Positions 8,810 through 18,687 are shown, numbered from the stretch's first letter. The stretch is 64,000 bases of DNA from Candidatus Hadersleviella danica (GCA_016711405.1 JADJSZ010000003.1:62001-126000), one strand, 5' to 3'. Program-made: numbers and translations. Notes: a model not told the origin generated them from the sequence alone.

Positions 8810-9374
8810 AGGGAGTGTTGAGTGGAAAGTGCTGAGTGCTGAGTACCCATTCGGGTATAAATGCTGAGTGGGAATAGGTCTATAGTACTAAAAACAGCTT
8901 TCTAATGGTAGTGAGCGTACCTTACGACTTTTCTTTTGATGGGGTAATGCGCGGCCGTGGGGTGGCTTTTTCACGATACATTTAGTTAAACCCAGTTTTC
9001 TACGCAGGAAGATGTACGACAGCAAAGCAAAGTATAATGACAAATAGTTGCCCTACCAACGGCCGAGTGGGGGACTTTTTGAGGAGTTTTGAGCTGTATT
9101 CCCTGTTTGTGACCGAATTTATTCACCGTGGAGGCGCGGAGCACACAGAGGAAATTCAAGAGAGCCTCTGCGCTCTCCGCGGTTAGAAAAAAGAATTTGG
9201 TTAATTAGGCTGTGTCCCTCAAATAAAACGGCCGCAGGGTTCCCCCACGGCCGTTTTCCTGTGCGCCCATCCCTAATTATCCTTTTAACCGTTATGATGT
9301 GGCATTTTGTGTAGCGGTGTAGGGGTGTATTTTAATAAACCCCTACACCACTACACCAATAAACAAATTCCCCC
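8810..9374. other. Intergenic region with repeats and a terminator
   Basis: No credible gene. It holds CTGAGTG heptamers (8819-8872), a palindromic stretch at about 9126-9185 (GTGGAGGCGCGGAG with CTCTGCGCTCTCCGCGG) and an inverted pair of GGTGTAGGGGT/ACCCCTACACC at about 9315-9353. A terminator-like hairpin is listed separately. The promoter of the leftward polysaccharide operon should lie in the left part, but no convincing -35/-10 pair was found. Confidence 0.6.
9225..9257 (-). terminator. Intrinsic terminator-like hairpin
   Basis: AAAACGGCCG (9225-9234) and CGGCCGTTTT (9248-9257) are perfect inverted arms around a 13-nt loop. Read leftward, the second arm ends in a T-run, as expected for a terminator of the histidine kinase gene upstream. 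The arms are built from the window-wide CGGCCG palindrome. Confidence 0.6.
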
Positions 9375-11702
9375 CTACCCCAACGCGGGCAGGCGAATCG
9401 TAAACGTCGAGCCTTCGCCCAACACACTTTCGGCCACCACCGTGCCGCCCATCATCTGGCAAAAGCGGCGGCAGATGGCCAGCCCCAACCCAGTGCCCCC
9501 ATAGCGGCGGCTGTGGGTGTTGTCCACCTGCGTAAACGGCTCAAAGATGCGCTCCAAATCCTCGGCCGCAAGGCCAATGCCCGTATCTTGCACTTGGAAG
9601 CGCACCCACTCGCGCTGGTTTTGCTGGTAGCGGGCCACGCGCAGGGTGATACGGCCGTGGTCGGTGAACTTATTCGCGTTGTGGAGCAAATTAAAGAGGG
9701 CTTGGCGCACCTTGCTGGCATCGCCCCGCATAATGCCCATTTTGGCAGGCACATCCAGCACAAATTCGTTGCCCCCCGTCTCGCCCATCGGCTGGCCAAT
9801 CGCTTGCAACGTTTCAATCACATCCTCGAGGATGAACGGCTCGGCTTGCATGTGCGTATCGCCCGCTTCAATGCGGGCAATGTCCAAAATGTCGTTGATA
9901 ATTTGCAGGAGGAGCTTGCCCGCGTTGCGAATGCGGTGAACATCGGCCGCCATCTGATCCTCGCCCAACTCGGCCAAATCCTCTTGCAACATCTCGCTAT
10001 AGCCCAAAATGGCGTTCAGCGGGGTGCGAAGTTCATGGCTCATGCTGGCCAAGAAATTGTTTTTGGTTTGGTTGGCCGCCTCGGCCGCTTCCTTGGCCAG
10101 TTGCAACTCCTGCTCAGTGCGCTCCCGCTCGTTTAGCTCTTGTTGCAGGGCGCTGTAGAGGAGCGAATTATCGAGGGCCACGGCCGCCAGTTGGGCAAAG
10201 CGTTGGAGCGTCTCCAACTCCTCGGGCAAAAAGGTGCGCCCTTGCTCGGTGTACACCAACCCAATCACCCCCGTAACCACAGGGCCAGAGTGGAGCGGCA
10301 TACTGACTGCCCCCGCCACATGGCCAAACTTAGAGGGTTTGCCGTACCAGTCGAGGTAATTGTCCACGCAAATCATCTTGCCTGTGCGCCACACCTCGCC
10401 ACTCAACCCCTCACCCGCCTGTAAATGGGAGCCGATAAATTGTTGGAAGATGCCCGTGCCCGCCCGCATCCGAATGTCGGCACGGTCTTTTTCGGCCACG
10501 TAGAGATAGCCGTGGGGGGTGCCCACCAAGGCACCTGCACGGCCGACAATCGTCTCCAGCAAGCTGTTCGTATCCAGCCGATTGATGAGGCCGAGAGCTG
10601 TTTCGTGCAACGTCTCCAGATAGTCGTTCTGGCGGCGCATGGTCTGCTCGGTGCGGCGGCGTTCGGCCAACTCTTGTTGCAGTTGGCGGTCGAGTTGCGC
10701 CTTTTGCAACGCTTGGCTGGCGGCGGCGGCCACATTAAAGGCGAGGTAAATTTCGTCCTCGGTAAAATCGCGCCGTTCGGTGGCGTTCAGCCCCATCGTG
10801 CCAATCACCTTGTCGCCAATCATCAGCGGCATGAGCAACATAGAGACGGTTCCCCGCTGGCGCGAAAGTTCGCGGGTGGCCAGTCGCTCGTCGTGCTGGG
10901 CATCGGCCACGGCCAGCGGCCGTTTGTGGGCCAACACGTATTCGGTGGCGGGATTGTTCTCGACAGGGATGACCGCCCCAAGGGCACTGAGCCGCCCTTT
11001 TTCGAGGTATTCGGCCACCACCGTCAGGTTGGTTTGCTCGGGGTTGAGCAGGGCGCAGGCGGCTTGGGGCAAATTGAGGGCGTAGGCGAGTTGGGTGCAG
11101 AGGATGGTCAGGATGGTGGTTGTGTCGGAGGTGGAGGTGACGGCCGCAATGACCCGATTGAGTAGCACCGTGTCGCGCACCTGTCGCTCCAACTCCGCTT
11201 CCATCTCCCTTTGCTGGCTCATATCCCGAAAGACCAACACCGCCCCCGAAAGCTCGCCATCTTTAAGCATGGGGGTGACGATGTAGGAGACGGGGAAGGA
11301 AACCCCGTTGGCCCGGCGAAAACGGCCGTACTCGTTGCGATACTCCAGCCCCAGCCCGACGAGTTGGTGGAGCAGGGCGCGGCTGTCGGCGTTCTCAAAT
11401 TGATGGTCAACAATGGTCAGGACAGGCTTCCCGTTTAGCTCGATTTGGCCGTAGCCCAGCAGTCGCTCCCCCTCGGGGTTGATGTATTGCAGTCGGCCGT
11501 CGGCATCGAGCAAACACATGCCCTCGCCAAGGGCGCGCACGGCCGTGCGAAATTGGTTCAGCTCGGCCGTAATGTGGGCGATTTGCAGGGCGCTCATCTG
11601 GGCGTTGAGCGCGGTCAGCAAATCCACCCACTGCTCGGCCGTGGGCGGAGCAGTGGTGGAAATACCCAACTGCTTTATCAAACTGTGCAATACATCGCGC
11701 AT
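9375..11702 (-). CDS. PAS-GAF-GAF sensor histidine kinase
   Basis: 775 residues. Order: an N-terminal helical segment; a PAS domain (about 55-180: LGEGMCLLDADGRLQYINPE); a first GAF domain (about 185-345); a second GAF domain (about 375-520); and a coiled segment. The dimerisation domain has the phospho-acceptor His in FLASMSHELRTPLNAILG. The ATP-binding domain has the N box LFNLLHNANKFTDHG, the G1 box VQDTGIGLA and the G2 box RRYGGTGLGLAI. It lacks membrane helices and a receiver domain, so it is a soluble sensor working with a separate response regulator that is not in this window. The ligand is unknown. The start lies directly next to a CAATGAA-type heptamer array. Confidence 0.93.
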   Translation of the reverse strand: MRDVLHSLIKQLGISTTAPPTAEQWVDLLTALNAQMSALQIAHITAELNQFRTAVRALGEGMCLLDADGRLQYINPEGERLLGYGQIELNGKPVLTIVDHQFENADSRALLHQLVGLGLEYRNEYGRFRRANGVSFPVSYIVTPMLKDGELSGAVLVFRDMSQQREMEAELERQVRDTVLLNRVIAAVTSTSDTTTILTILCTQLAYALNLPQAACALLNPEQTNLTVVAEYLEKGRLSALGAVIPVENNPATEYVLAHKRPLAVADAQHDERLATRELSRQRGTVSMLLMPLMIGDKVIGTMGLNATERRDFTEDEIYLAFNVAAAASQALQKAQLDRQLQQELAERRRTEQTMRRQNDYLETLHETALGLINRLDTNSLLETIVGRAGALVGTPHGYLYVAEKDRADIRMRAGTGIFQQFIGSHLQAGEGLSGEVWRTGKMICVDNYLDWYGKPSKFGHVAGAVSMPLHSGPVVTGVIGLVYTEQGRTFLPEELETLQRFAQLAAVALDNSLLYSALQQELNERERTEQELQLAKEAAEAANQTKNNFLASMSHELRTPLNAILGYSEMLQEDLAELGEDQMAADVHRIRNAGKLLLQIINDILDIARIEAGDTHMQAEPFILEDVIETLQAIGQPMGETGGNEFVLDVPAKMGIMRGDASKVRQALFNLLHNANKFTDHGRITLRVARYQQNQREWVRFQVQDTGIGLAAEDLERIFEPFTQVDNTHSRRYGGTGLGLAICRRFCQMMGGTVVAESVLGEGSTFTIRLPALG

Positions 11703-11795
11703 AAATTAGCAATGAGCAATGAACAATGAACAAAAGTCGCTGGTTAATGGGAGGTAATAGCCACTAACCACTAACCACTAACCACTAACCACTTC

Positions 11796-12474
11796 CTACT
11801 CCACCTTCCAAATCGTCCCATCCGCCCTGTCTTCCAGCACAATGCCCAGTTCTTTGAGCTGGACGCGGATTTGGTCGGCCGTGGCCCAATCTTTGTTTTG
11901 CCGTGCCTGTGCCCGCAAGGCGATGAGCAGTTGCATCAACCCCTCTTCGCGCTCGGCACTGCCGCTTTCTTCGGCATGGGTGGGAATAATGCCCAGCACA
12001 TTGCCGCCGAGGAGATTGTACAACGCTTCCAACGCTTGCAAGGAGCCAGCGTTTTGGGGTGTGCCGCTATTCAGCAGGGTGTTCACGGCGCGGGTGTAAT
12101 CTTGCAACACGGCCAAGGCGGCCGGGGCGTTGAAGTCGTCGTTCATCTTCTCTTCAAACGCGGCTTTGGTCTCGGCCGTGAGTTGCAGAACCTCGGCCGT
12201 GGCTGTGCCCGCAGGGGCATGGCGCAACTGTTGGCGCACCAACGTCACCGCGCCCATCATCCGTTGCCACCCCTTTGTCGCCGCATCAATCGCCTCATCC
12301 GAAAAATCGATGGGGTTGCTGTAATGGCTGGAGAAGATGAAGGTGCGGATGGCCTCGGGTTTCCATTGCCGCTTGTAGAGGGCATCGTTGATGGTGAGCG
12401 TGTTGCCAAGGCTTTTGCCCATCTTGACCCCATCTAAGGTTAACATGCCCGTCAACATCCAATAGTTGGCCATG
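11796..12474 (-). CDS. cysS: Cysteinyl-tRNA synthetase, C-terminal part (after frameshift)
   Basis: Continues the enzyme encoded upstream in another frame. It holds the class I KMSKS-type loop as KMGKSLGN, the helical anticodon-stem domain (PEAIRTFIFSSHYSNPIDF) and the cysteinyl-tRNA synthetase C-terminal helices ending in ADGTIWKVE. The two frames meet at about 12470-12474 in GATGCCCCATGG. One extra C in the CCCC run would give DAPMANYWML and a single protein of normal length. Because the enzyme is essential and no second copy is visible here, a sequencing error is the simplest explanation. The isolated frame can be read from about 12491. Confidence 0.88.
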
Positions 12475-13252
12475 GGGCATCGTGGGCGCATTCGCTCTGG
12501 GCAATTTCGCCTTCGTTGTGGGGGAAGATGTTGTCACGGCCGCCGCCATGAATGTCAAAGGTTTTGCCCAAATACTTGGAAGACATGGCCGAGCATTCGA
12601 TGTGCCAGCCGGGGTAGCCGACGCTCCACGGGCTGTTCCAGCGCAGGAGGTGGTTGGGGTCGGCCGCTTTCCACAGGGCAAAATCGGCGGGGTTGCGCTT
12701 TTCGGCCAATACTTCGATGCGCGTGCCTTCTTCTTGCTCTTCCACCTTACGGCCGCTCAACTTGCCGTAATCGGGGTCAGTCGTCACATCAAAATAGACC
12801 GAGCCATTGACCTCATAGGCGTGCCCCTTGGCGATGAGCGTTTCAATCATTTCGATTTGCTCGGGAATGTGGCCACTGGCGCGGGGGCTAATGTCGGGGC
12901 GCATCACCGAGAGGGTGTCCATGTTCTCGAAATAGACGCGGGTGTACATCTCCACAATTTGCATGGGCGAGACGGAATCTTGCCGCGCTTTGCGCTGAAT
13001 TTTGTCCTCGCCCTCGTCCGCATCGCCGACCAAATGGCCGACATCGGTGATGTTTTGGACGTAGAGCACGTCGTAGCCCAAGTAGCGCAGGTAGCGCACC
13101 ACCATATCGAAGCCGATGTAGGTTTTGGCGTGGCCAATGTGGGGGTAATCGTACACGGTGGGGCCGCAAACGTAGATGTTGACTTTGCCCGCGTTGAGGG
13201 GCTTAAATGTTTCTTTTTTGCGGGTTAAGACGTTGGTTATTTTGAGGGGCAT
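12470..13252 (-). CDS. cysS: Cysteinyl-tRNA synthetase, N-terminal part
   Basis: Catalytic half of the enzyme that charges tRNA-Cys. It has the HIGH-type motif (YDYPHIGHAKTYIGFD), the zinc-binding Cys in NIYVCGPTVYD, GYPGWHIECSAMSSKYLG (zinc and substrate site) and DIHGGGRDNIFPHNEGEIAQ. The Rossmann fold is complete up to HDAP, after which the frame is lost and a stop follows. The ATG start at 13252 has no obvious Shine-Dalgarno sequence. Functionally it belongs with the next entry as one gene. Confidence 0.92.
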
Positions 13253-13697
13253 GGTTTATTTTCCAAGCGGATAGCGGGCATGTATACCTTTCATGGTCAT
13301 AATCTGGTGGTGTTATTGGTCTACTGGTGTATTTGTGTATTTTGATACACGGTACACCAATAAACTATCACCAATATCAAATATCAGTTTATGGCCGTTG
13401 TGTGTATAAATAGAGGCTATGCCGCGTTCGTTTATCAGATTGCCGAAAATGAGTGGGGGGAGCGATGGGCAAGGGGAAACCACGGCCGACGGCCGTGCCA
13501 GATTACACCGAAAACGTACATCGCCAATGATAAAACATCATGCCCTTAATTTTCCCCGCCGCTGTGAATACGCAAGAGGATGGGTTACTGGTTATTCGTT
13601 ATTCGTTATTGGCTCTTGGTCATTTGTCCTTTGTCCTTTGTCATTGGTCATTAGCTCACAAGTACCTTGACCTCATTTGTTCATTGCTCATTATTCA
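13253..13697. other. Intergenic region with heptamer arrays
   Basis: No gene seen. It holds GGTGTAT/ATACACC inverted clusters (about 13317-13375) that can fold into a hairpin, an overlap of two ACGGCCGT palindromes near 13484, and arrays of GGTCATTTGTCCTTTGTC and TTCATTGCTCATTATTCATT type (13594-13720). The latter runs into the 3' end of the acetyltransferase. Confidence 0.6.
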
Positions 13698-14225
13698 TTA
13701 CTCATTGTTCAGCTCAATTTCAATGCTCGACTCTGCCCCTTCGGGGGAGCGGTGGATGGGGTAGGGGAGTTTGGAGAGGATGGTCCAGACAGCTTGGTTG
13801 TCGTTTTGGATGTCGGCCACGAGCCGTTTTACGCCCTGTGCCTTGGCTTCTTCGGCGATGAGGGCCATGAGTTGGGTTCCCACGCCACGGCCGTGGTAAT
13901 CGTCGCGCACCGAAATGGCAATTTCGGCATCCTCCTCGTTTAGCTTAACATAACGCGCTCCCGCAATCGGTTGGGCTGGTTCATGGGGCAATTCGATGAA
14001 GGCGAGCAAGCCAAATTGGGTGGCGGGGTCGGCCGTGGCAATGCCCTCGGCCTCCTGCCAAACATGCGCCTCGGTCAGGTGGTCTACCGTTTGGTGGAAG
14101 CGATGATAACGGCTCTCTGAACTCATGTGGGTGAAGATGTCCACGAGGTAGGGGGTGTCAGCGGCCGTTATCGGCCGCGTGTAAATAGCGAGGTTGTCTT
14201 TGGTGTAGAAGGTGGGAGTTAGCAT
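13698..14225 (-). CDS. GNAT family N-acetyltransferase
   Basis: 175 residues. DAEIAISVRDDYHGRGVGTQ followed by LMALIAEEAKAQGVKRLVAD is the GNAT core: a beta strand, the acetyl-CoA pyrophosphate loop (R-G-x-G-T) and the following helix. The N-terminal part (RPITAADTPYLVDIFTHMS..RYHRFH) resembles acetyltransferases related to the GNAT domain of protein acetylases. The substrate is unknown. The last residues ELNNE and the TAA stop are encoded by a CAATGAG/TAATGAA array. It is convergent with nothing; both neighbours run the same way. Confidence 0.85.
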   Translation of the reverse strand: MLTPTFYTKDNLAIYTRPITAADTPYLVDIFTHMSSESRYHRFHQTVDHLTEAHVWQEAEGIATADPATQFGLLAFIELPHEPAQPIAGARYVKLNEEDAEIAISVRDDYHGRGVGTQLMALIAEEAKAQGVKRLVADIQNDNQAVWTILSKLPYPIHRSPEGAESSIEIELNNE

Positions 14226-14285
14226 ATTGAAGTCGTTCAGAGTTTTCGCCTAAAAAACCCGAAAAAAAAAAAACGGGTCAGGCGA

Positions 14286-16383
14286 CTATTCCACTGCCAC
14301 CACTTTTAGTTCGTAGCGGGCGGGGAGGAGGGTGTGGGGGGCGGTGGCGGCGATGATGAGTTGGGGACGGCCGCCACCTGCATCGGTCAGCGGCACGGCG
14401 ATGTTGGCGGTGTGGTTGGCCGAAAGCGGAATGAGTTCCACCTGTGGCTGGCCATCTACAAAAGTAACCAATTGCACCCGCCACGTTTGGGGCACATAGC
14501 TGGTAGCGCGGACAAAGCCACTGGTTTCCCAGCCCTGCTCCTGCTCCACATCATCCACAAAACCAATCTCGGGAATGGCCACATTGTCCAGCGCAAAGCC
14601 ACCAAATGTCAAAACAGGGTCGGTGACATACTCAAAGCGGAGCAAAATTGGGTGGCCCACAAAAGGGGTTAAATCTATCTGCTCCTCCACCCATCCCCCA
14701 CTATCCCCTGTGTAAAAACGGGGCAAAAAAGCACTTTGGCTGGGGTCATCCTCGGCCGCTTCCCCCTGCATGTGGGTCGCTTCCAATCCTTGCCATGTCT
14801 GCCCCCCATCGGCCGAAACCGACACATAGGCGAAGTCGTAGCCGTTTTCTATCTGGTGGTAAACAGCATAGTGCAGGGTGGCGGTGGCCACTCGACTCAA
14901 ATCAAAAGCGCGGGTTAGGGTGGCCATGCTGGAGTTGGCGCGGTTGGCCAACCACATCTGCCGCCCCGAAAGCGCCTCCACCTCCAGCAAGGGCACATGG
15001 GAGCTTCCCTCAAAGGTGAGCATCACTTGCCCTTCGCCGACCAACTCGTAGTAATCGGCCGCGTATTGGCGCACCGTATCCGCTTGGCTGGCGGGAAAGG
15101 TGGTGAAACGGGTGGCGGCGGCCGTGTTAACCCCAGTGGGAAGTTGGTACAAGGCGGGCACATTGGGGGCAGTGTGGATGGCTTGCGCCACCAGCCAATC
15201 CAGCCATAACTCCTCCCCCGTAAAACCGAGGGCGTGGGTGTCGGCCACGGCCGTCACCGCATCCAGCCCATCGGCGGGGTGTTGGGCAAATTCGCGGTAC
15301 AAATCAGTGCCCAAGCGGTCATAAATGTACCGATTGAGCAGATACCCTTGGCCGTAATAGGGGGCGCTGTACCCATCCGTCCAGCGGTTGAGTTGCTGGT
15401 CGGGGTTGGCCAAAAAGGCGTTGGCACGGCCGTAGGCATCGGCCGAATGGCCCAGCAAATCTTCGGCCAACATGGCCGAGCCTTCCACCTCCCAATCCCA
15501 ATCACTCGGGTCGTAATTGTCCTCTATCATATGGCGGAATTCGTGGGCCAACACCTCGAGGTAAAGCGCGGAGCCGAACTGTTCGCCGTTCATCACAAAC
15601 ATTTCGCGGCTGTTCGATTGGGGATTCACGGCCGTGGGCAACCCATCGCCACCGCTGAAATAGCCCAACAAGCCACAGCTAAACGCTGTTTCCACGGTCA
15701 CATCGCACAGCGTCAGTGGGGAGGCGTTGAAGATGTGGACGCGGGGGTCGCCATCTATGCCCGGCCGTGCTTCTGCCCCAAAATAAAAGATGACTTGCTC
15801 GTAAATCTCATCAAAACCTGTGGCCATTTCCTGCAATTGTTCGGCCGTGGGCTGGGCGTTGCCGGGCGTTTGGTCGAACCAAAAATAGGCGTGGGTGCTG
15901 ATGGCCAGCAGGTCGGCCGTGACTGTGCGGTTCACATTCAGGTCGTAGTTATTGATGACAAACGGTTGCTGGGCGAGGAGCGGCAGGGGGGCGGAGACGG
16001 GCACGGCCGTGGGCAACGGCTCGGCCGACAAGCCGCGATACACCTGTGCCAAGGTGGCATCATGGCGGGCGGGCGGGCGATTGGCGAGCAGGGCGGCGAG
16101 GGTTTCTTGCTCGGCCGTGGTCGCCTCGGCACGGGCAAAGGCGGGGTGAGGCGCGGCTGGCGGGGGGAAGAGCAGGGCCGCCACGGTGGGGCTAGGGGCG
16201 GTGGTCGGCCGTTCGGCGGTGGGGATGACTGGGGGAGGGGGAGGGCACGGCCGTTGGCACAGCGGGAGCCGTAGGCGTGGGGGCGGCCGTGCGTGTCGCT
16301 GGGCGAGGTGTCGCCGTGGGCAATGCCCATACTCGGCACCCCAATAATCCAACGGTGAGCAACAAAAAAATGTAACGATTCAT
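14286..16383 (-). CDS. Secreted metallopeptidase-like lipoprotein (frameshift in linker)
   Basis: From an ATG at 16383 the frame encodes a lipoprotein signal peptide (MNRYIFLLLTVGLLGC, lipobox LLGC) and a Pro/Thr/Ser linker. The catalytic part is in a second frame, joined near 16225-16240 in a C/G-rich low-complexity stretch. That part has a zincin-like helix HEFRHMIEDN (H-E-x-x-H) followed about 20 residues later by VEGSAMLAEDLLG, the layout of M6/immune-inhibitor-A-like gluzincins, then a C-terminal beta-rich region (STGDSGGWVEEQIDLTPFVG, LRFEYVTDP). It would be an extracellular, membrane-tethered protease. The 688-residue frame alone would lack the signal peptide. Confidence 0.75.
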
Positions 16384-16484
16384 GTGTAATGGAAGTCGTG
16401 AAACTCGGTCTGCACCCTACCACAGCCCTGTCAGTATACTCTAAAACGGCCGTTTTATTCCCCCAAGCGGGGCAAACAGACTGA

Positions 16485-16558
16485 ATAAACCACGGAGGGC
16501 GCAGAGAACGCGGCGGCTTCTCCTCTCTGCGCCCTCCGCGCCTCCGCGGTTCATCCCT
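16485..16558. repeat. Palindromic dispersed repeat (CGGAGGGCGCAGAG type)
   Basis: ACGGAGGGCGCAGAGAACGC pairs with CTCTGCGCCCTCCGCG downstream, giving a long imperfect hairpin. A related copy lies at about 9126-9185, and shorter relatives (GACGCAAAG type) occur at 44820-44850 and inside a membrane-protein gene at about 41692-41725. It looks like a REP/MITE-like dispersed element. Confidence 0.6.
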
Positions 16559-16573
16559 TTGACGGGCAATTTC

Positions 16574-16602
16574 TTGACACATCTTTGATTACGCTTTATT
16601 AT
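16574..16602 (+). promoter_or_regulatory. Sigma-70-type promoter of the ArsR operon
   Basis: TTGACA (16574-16579) and TATTAT (16597-16602) are separated by exactly 17 nt. This is the best consensus promoter seen in the window. It drives the small gene at 16649 and the regulator at 16913. Confidence 0.8.
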
Positions 16603-16629
16603 TTTGATTAGATAAATTGCTAATCAAAA
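16602..16629. promoter_or_regulatory. Operator: perfect 10-bp inverted repeat
   Basis: TTTTGATTAG (16602-16611) and CTAATCAAAA (16620-16629) are perfect inverted arms around ATAAATTG. The site begins at the last base of the -10 box, where a bound ArsR-type dimer would block transcription. The regulator encoded two genes down is the obvious candidate (inference). Confidence 0.75.
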
Positions 16630-16648
16630 AACAAAAGGAGTGTCGAGA

Positions 16649-16920
16649 ATGAGCGAATCAGAATACAATGCCGCTTTTGAGCAAATCATGAGCAACCCCG
16701 CCTAACCGACTTGCAAAAGCTAACCCGTGCCTACGATTTGGTGACCAGCCACTTCATCAGCCATTATGAGCGCGATGCCGAAGTGGCGCGGGCGATGGGG
16801 GATAAAGAAACGGCCGTGCGCGAACAAATCAAAGCGGGTGTGCTGAATTCGGCGCGGGGCATGTACCAACATTGCTACCGCCGCCTGACTGGCTCACGGG
16901 AGGATATTTGGCATGAGTAA
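16649..16920 (+). CDS. Small helical protein of unknown function (frameshifted)
   Basis: ATG at 16649 with the strong site AAGGAG at 16635-16640, 8 nt upstream. The frame reads MSESEYNAAFEQIMSNP and then stops. Adding one C to the CCCC run near 16696 continues into LTDLQKLTRAYDLVTSHFIS and on to 16920, about 90 residues. The protein is helical and charged, with no family I recognise. It overlaps the start of the ArsR-type gene by 8 bp, so the two are translationally coupled. The overlap of both genes under one autoregulated promoter suggests it is the regulated function or a partner of the regulator. Confidence 0.65.
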
Positions 16921-17488
16921 CAGCCCCACCCACAAAAATTTAGAGGAGCGGGCGCAGTTGTTTAAGGCGTTGGGGCATCCCACCCGCTTGCTCATCCTCA
17001 ACCTGCTGGCGGTCAAGCCCCGGCATACGGAGGAGTTGGCGGCCATTCTCAAGCTCCAACCCGCCACGGTGTCCCACCATTTGTCTCAGCTCACGGCCGT
17101 GGGGTTGCTAACGGCCGAAAAAGAGCAGTATTACCAAATGTATGATTTGGTGGCGGATGCGTTGCGCCGCTCGTTGCGCGAACTGGTGACTTTGGCCGAG
17201 CCGGGGTTGGCCACGGCCGTCTCGCCCGATGCGTACCGGGACAAGGTGCTGGAGACGTTTTTCCGCCACGGCCGTTTGCGCCAAATTCCCGCCCAGCGCA
17301 AAAAGCGGCAAGTTATCTTGGAAAAATTGGTCGAGGCGTTTGAGTTTGACCAGCCCTACACGGAACTAGAGGTGAACCGCATCCTTGTGGCTTTCCATGA
17401 CGATGTGGCAACGTTGCGCCGGGAGCTAATTGCCAGCCAGTTGATGACCCGTGCTGAGGGGGTTTATCGGCGTTTGTTGGTGGGTTAG
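16913..17488 (+). CDS. ArsR-family regulator with DUF2087 domain
   Basis: 191 residues. The N-terminal winged helix-turn-helix (about 12-85) has ALGHPTRLLILNLLAVKPRH and the recognition helix LQPATVSHHLSQL, typical of ArsR. The C-terminal part (about 105-185: FFRHGRLRQIPAQRKKRQVI, VEAFEFDQPYTELEVNRIL) matches DUF2087, a domain often fused to or following DNA-binding regulators. No metal-binding Cys motif (ELCVC) is present, so a metal-sensing role is unlikely. It probably represses its own operon through the palindrome at 16602-16629. It ends before a strong terminator. Confidence 0.88.
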   Translation: MSNSPTHKNLEERAQLFKALGHPTRLLILNLLAVKPRHTEELAAILKLQPATVSHHLSQLTAVGLLTAEKEQYYQMYDLVADALRRSLRELVTLAEPGLATAVSPDAYRDKVLETFFRHGRLRQIPAQRKKRQVILEKLVEAFEFDQPYTELEVNRILVAFHDDVATLRRELIASQLMTRAEGVYRRLLVG

Positions 17489-17506
17489 GGGGAGGGGGAA
17501 GGAAAG

Positions 17507-17550
17507 CAAACGGCCGTGTCTCGGGTGAGACACGGCCGTTTGCTTTTGCT
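17507..17550. terminator. Strong hairpin terminator
   Basis: GCAAACGGCCGTGTCTC and GAGACACGGCCGTTTGC are perfect 17-bp inverted arms around GGGT, followed by TTTTG. It directly follows the ArsR-type gene (stop at 17488). The stem again contains the iterated ACGGCCGT palindrome. Confidence 0.8.
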
Positions 17551-17621
17551 GGTCATACCCCGCAAAGCATGGCATACTAACCAAAATTTTTGTGAAGTCC
17601 TTCGTCACATATGGGTGTACT

Positions 17622-18150
17622 ATGTCAAATTTATGGATGATTCGGGCGGGTAAAGACAGCTTGCTAATAGATGATTTTCTCGAGCAAAACGCCGTTGCCA
17701 TTGGGTGGCCAGATATGGGGCCAATTGAACCCAAGCAAACCAAACCACAACTCTTGCAAAAATATAAACAAGCATACCCCAATGATGTGGACGGCCGTGC
17801 CTCGGTCAGTGTGAGCCAAATTTTGCGCTTCTTCCACGAAATCAAAATTGGCGATAAGGTTATGACCTACGACCGCGACCGCCGCCTCTACACCATCGGC
17901 GAGATTATTTCCGATGTCGAGTGGAAACCCGATTTGGTACGCGAACATCCTCGTGTACGCCATGTGCGCTGGACACACCAACTTTTGCGCGACCAAGTCA
18001 GTGTTGAAGCTCGCAACACCTTGGGAGCAATTCTGACGCTATTTCTGGTCAAACCCAAATTTGCCAATGAGTTATTGGCTAAAGCTATGCCGCTGGGGCA
18101 AGAGCTAAAAACGGCCGACACCCCTCCCATCACCCCACCCCCCTTAGAAA
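17622..18150 (+). CDS. Mrr-like restriction endonuclease, N-terminal domain
   Basis: From the ATG at 17622 the frame reads MSNLWMIRAGKDSLLIDDFL, EQNAVAIGW and continues to PPITPPPLEN near 18150. This about 175-residue domain (WMIRAG... IDDF....VAIGW, then GDKVMTYDRDRRLYTIGEI) is the small beta-barrel domain found before Mrr-type nuclease domains. The catalytic half follows in another frame. Removing one A from the AAAA run at about 18149 joins them as LEMSLLEAEP. The open frame itself runs on to 18449 as a non-native tail. It could alternatively be a two-gene arrangement with the nuclease restarted at ATG 18151. Confidence 0.75.
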
Positions 18151-18648
18151 ATGAGCTTACTGGAAGCAGAACCAACCAGCGCCAATTTGGTGGAAAAAGC
18201 GGCCGAGGCCATCGAAGAACGAATTGTGCGTTTGGATTGGGAAAGCACCCAACAACTATTTGCGGGCATTTTGCGGGCGATGGGCTACCGAACTACTGTT
18301 TCTCCCCGTGGCTCCGACCGTGGGGTAGATATTTTTGCCTCGCCCGATGGATTGGGATTGGAAGAGCCGCGTATTTTTGTGGAGGTGAAACACCGCCCCA
18401 ATACGGCCATTGGCTCGCAGGATGTGCGTTCATTTATTGGCGGCCGTAGCAGTAACGACAAATGTTTATATGTCAGCACAGGGGGCTTTACCAAAGATGC
18501 CCGCTATGAAGCGGAACGTTCCAACATTCCCCTCCAATTGATTAGCCTGACCGATTTGCGCCGTTTGCTCGTGGATAATTACGACCGCCTCGACGAACAA
18601 ACACGAAGTTTAATCCCCCTGCGCCGCATCTACATTTTGGCCGATTAA
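18151..18648 (+). CDS. Mrr-like restriction endonuclease, catalytic domain
   Basis: 165 residues with the Mrr_cat fold. AGILRAMGYRTTVSPRGSDR leads to GVDIFASPDGLGLEEPRIFV and EVKHRP, giving the D-x(n)-E-x-K active site (Asp of GVDIF, Glu and Lys of EVKH). It is followed by GSQDVRSFIGG and VSTGGFTKDA. Mrr-type enzymes cut modified or foreign DNA. There is no methylase or helicase partner next to it. Together with the previous entry it makes a full-length protein of about 340 residues. Confidence 0.82.
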   Translation: MSLLEAEPTSANLVEKAAEAIEERIVRLDWESTQQLFAGILRAMGYRTTVSPRGSDRGVDIFASPDGLGLEEPRIFVEVKHRPNTAIGSQDVRSFIGGRSSNDKCLYVSTGGFTKDARYEAERSNIPLQLISLTDLRRLLVDNYDRLDEQTRSLIPLRRIYILAD

Positions 18649-18687
18649 GCGGGTATCAAGGTCTATCTATTACCCACATATTCCAAC

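Noticed and set aside
9513..11165. Plus-strand open frames opposite the histidine kinase
   Set aside because: They mirror the PAS/GAF/HisKA coding strand and show no independent signals.
15234..16274. 346-codon plus-strand open frame
   Set aside because: Antisense to the secreted metallopeptidase-like gene, with low-complexity Gly/Arg-rich sequence.
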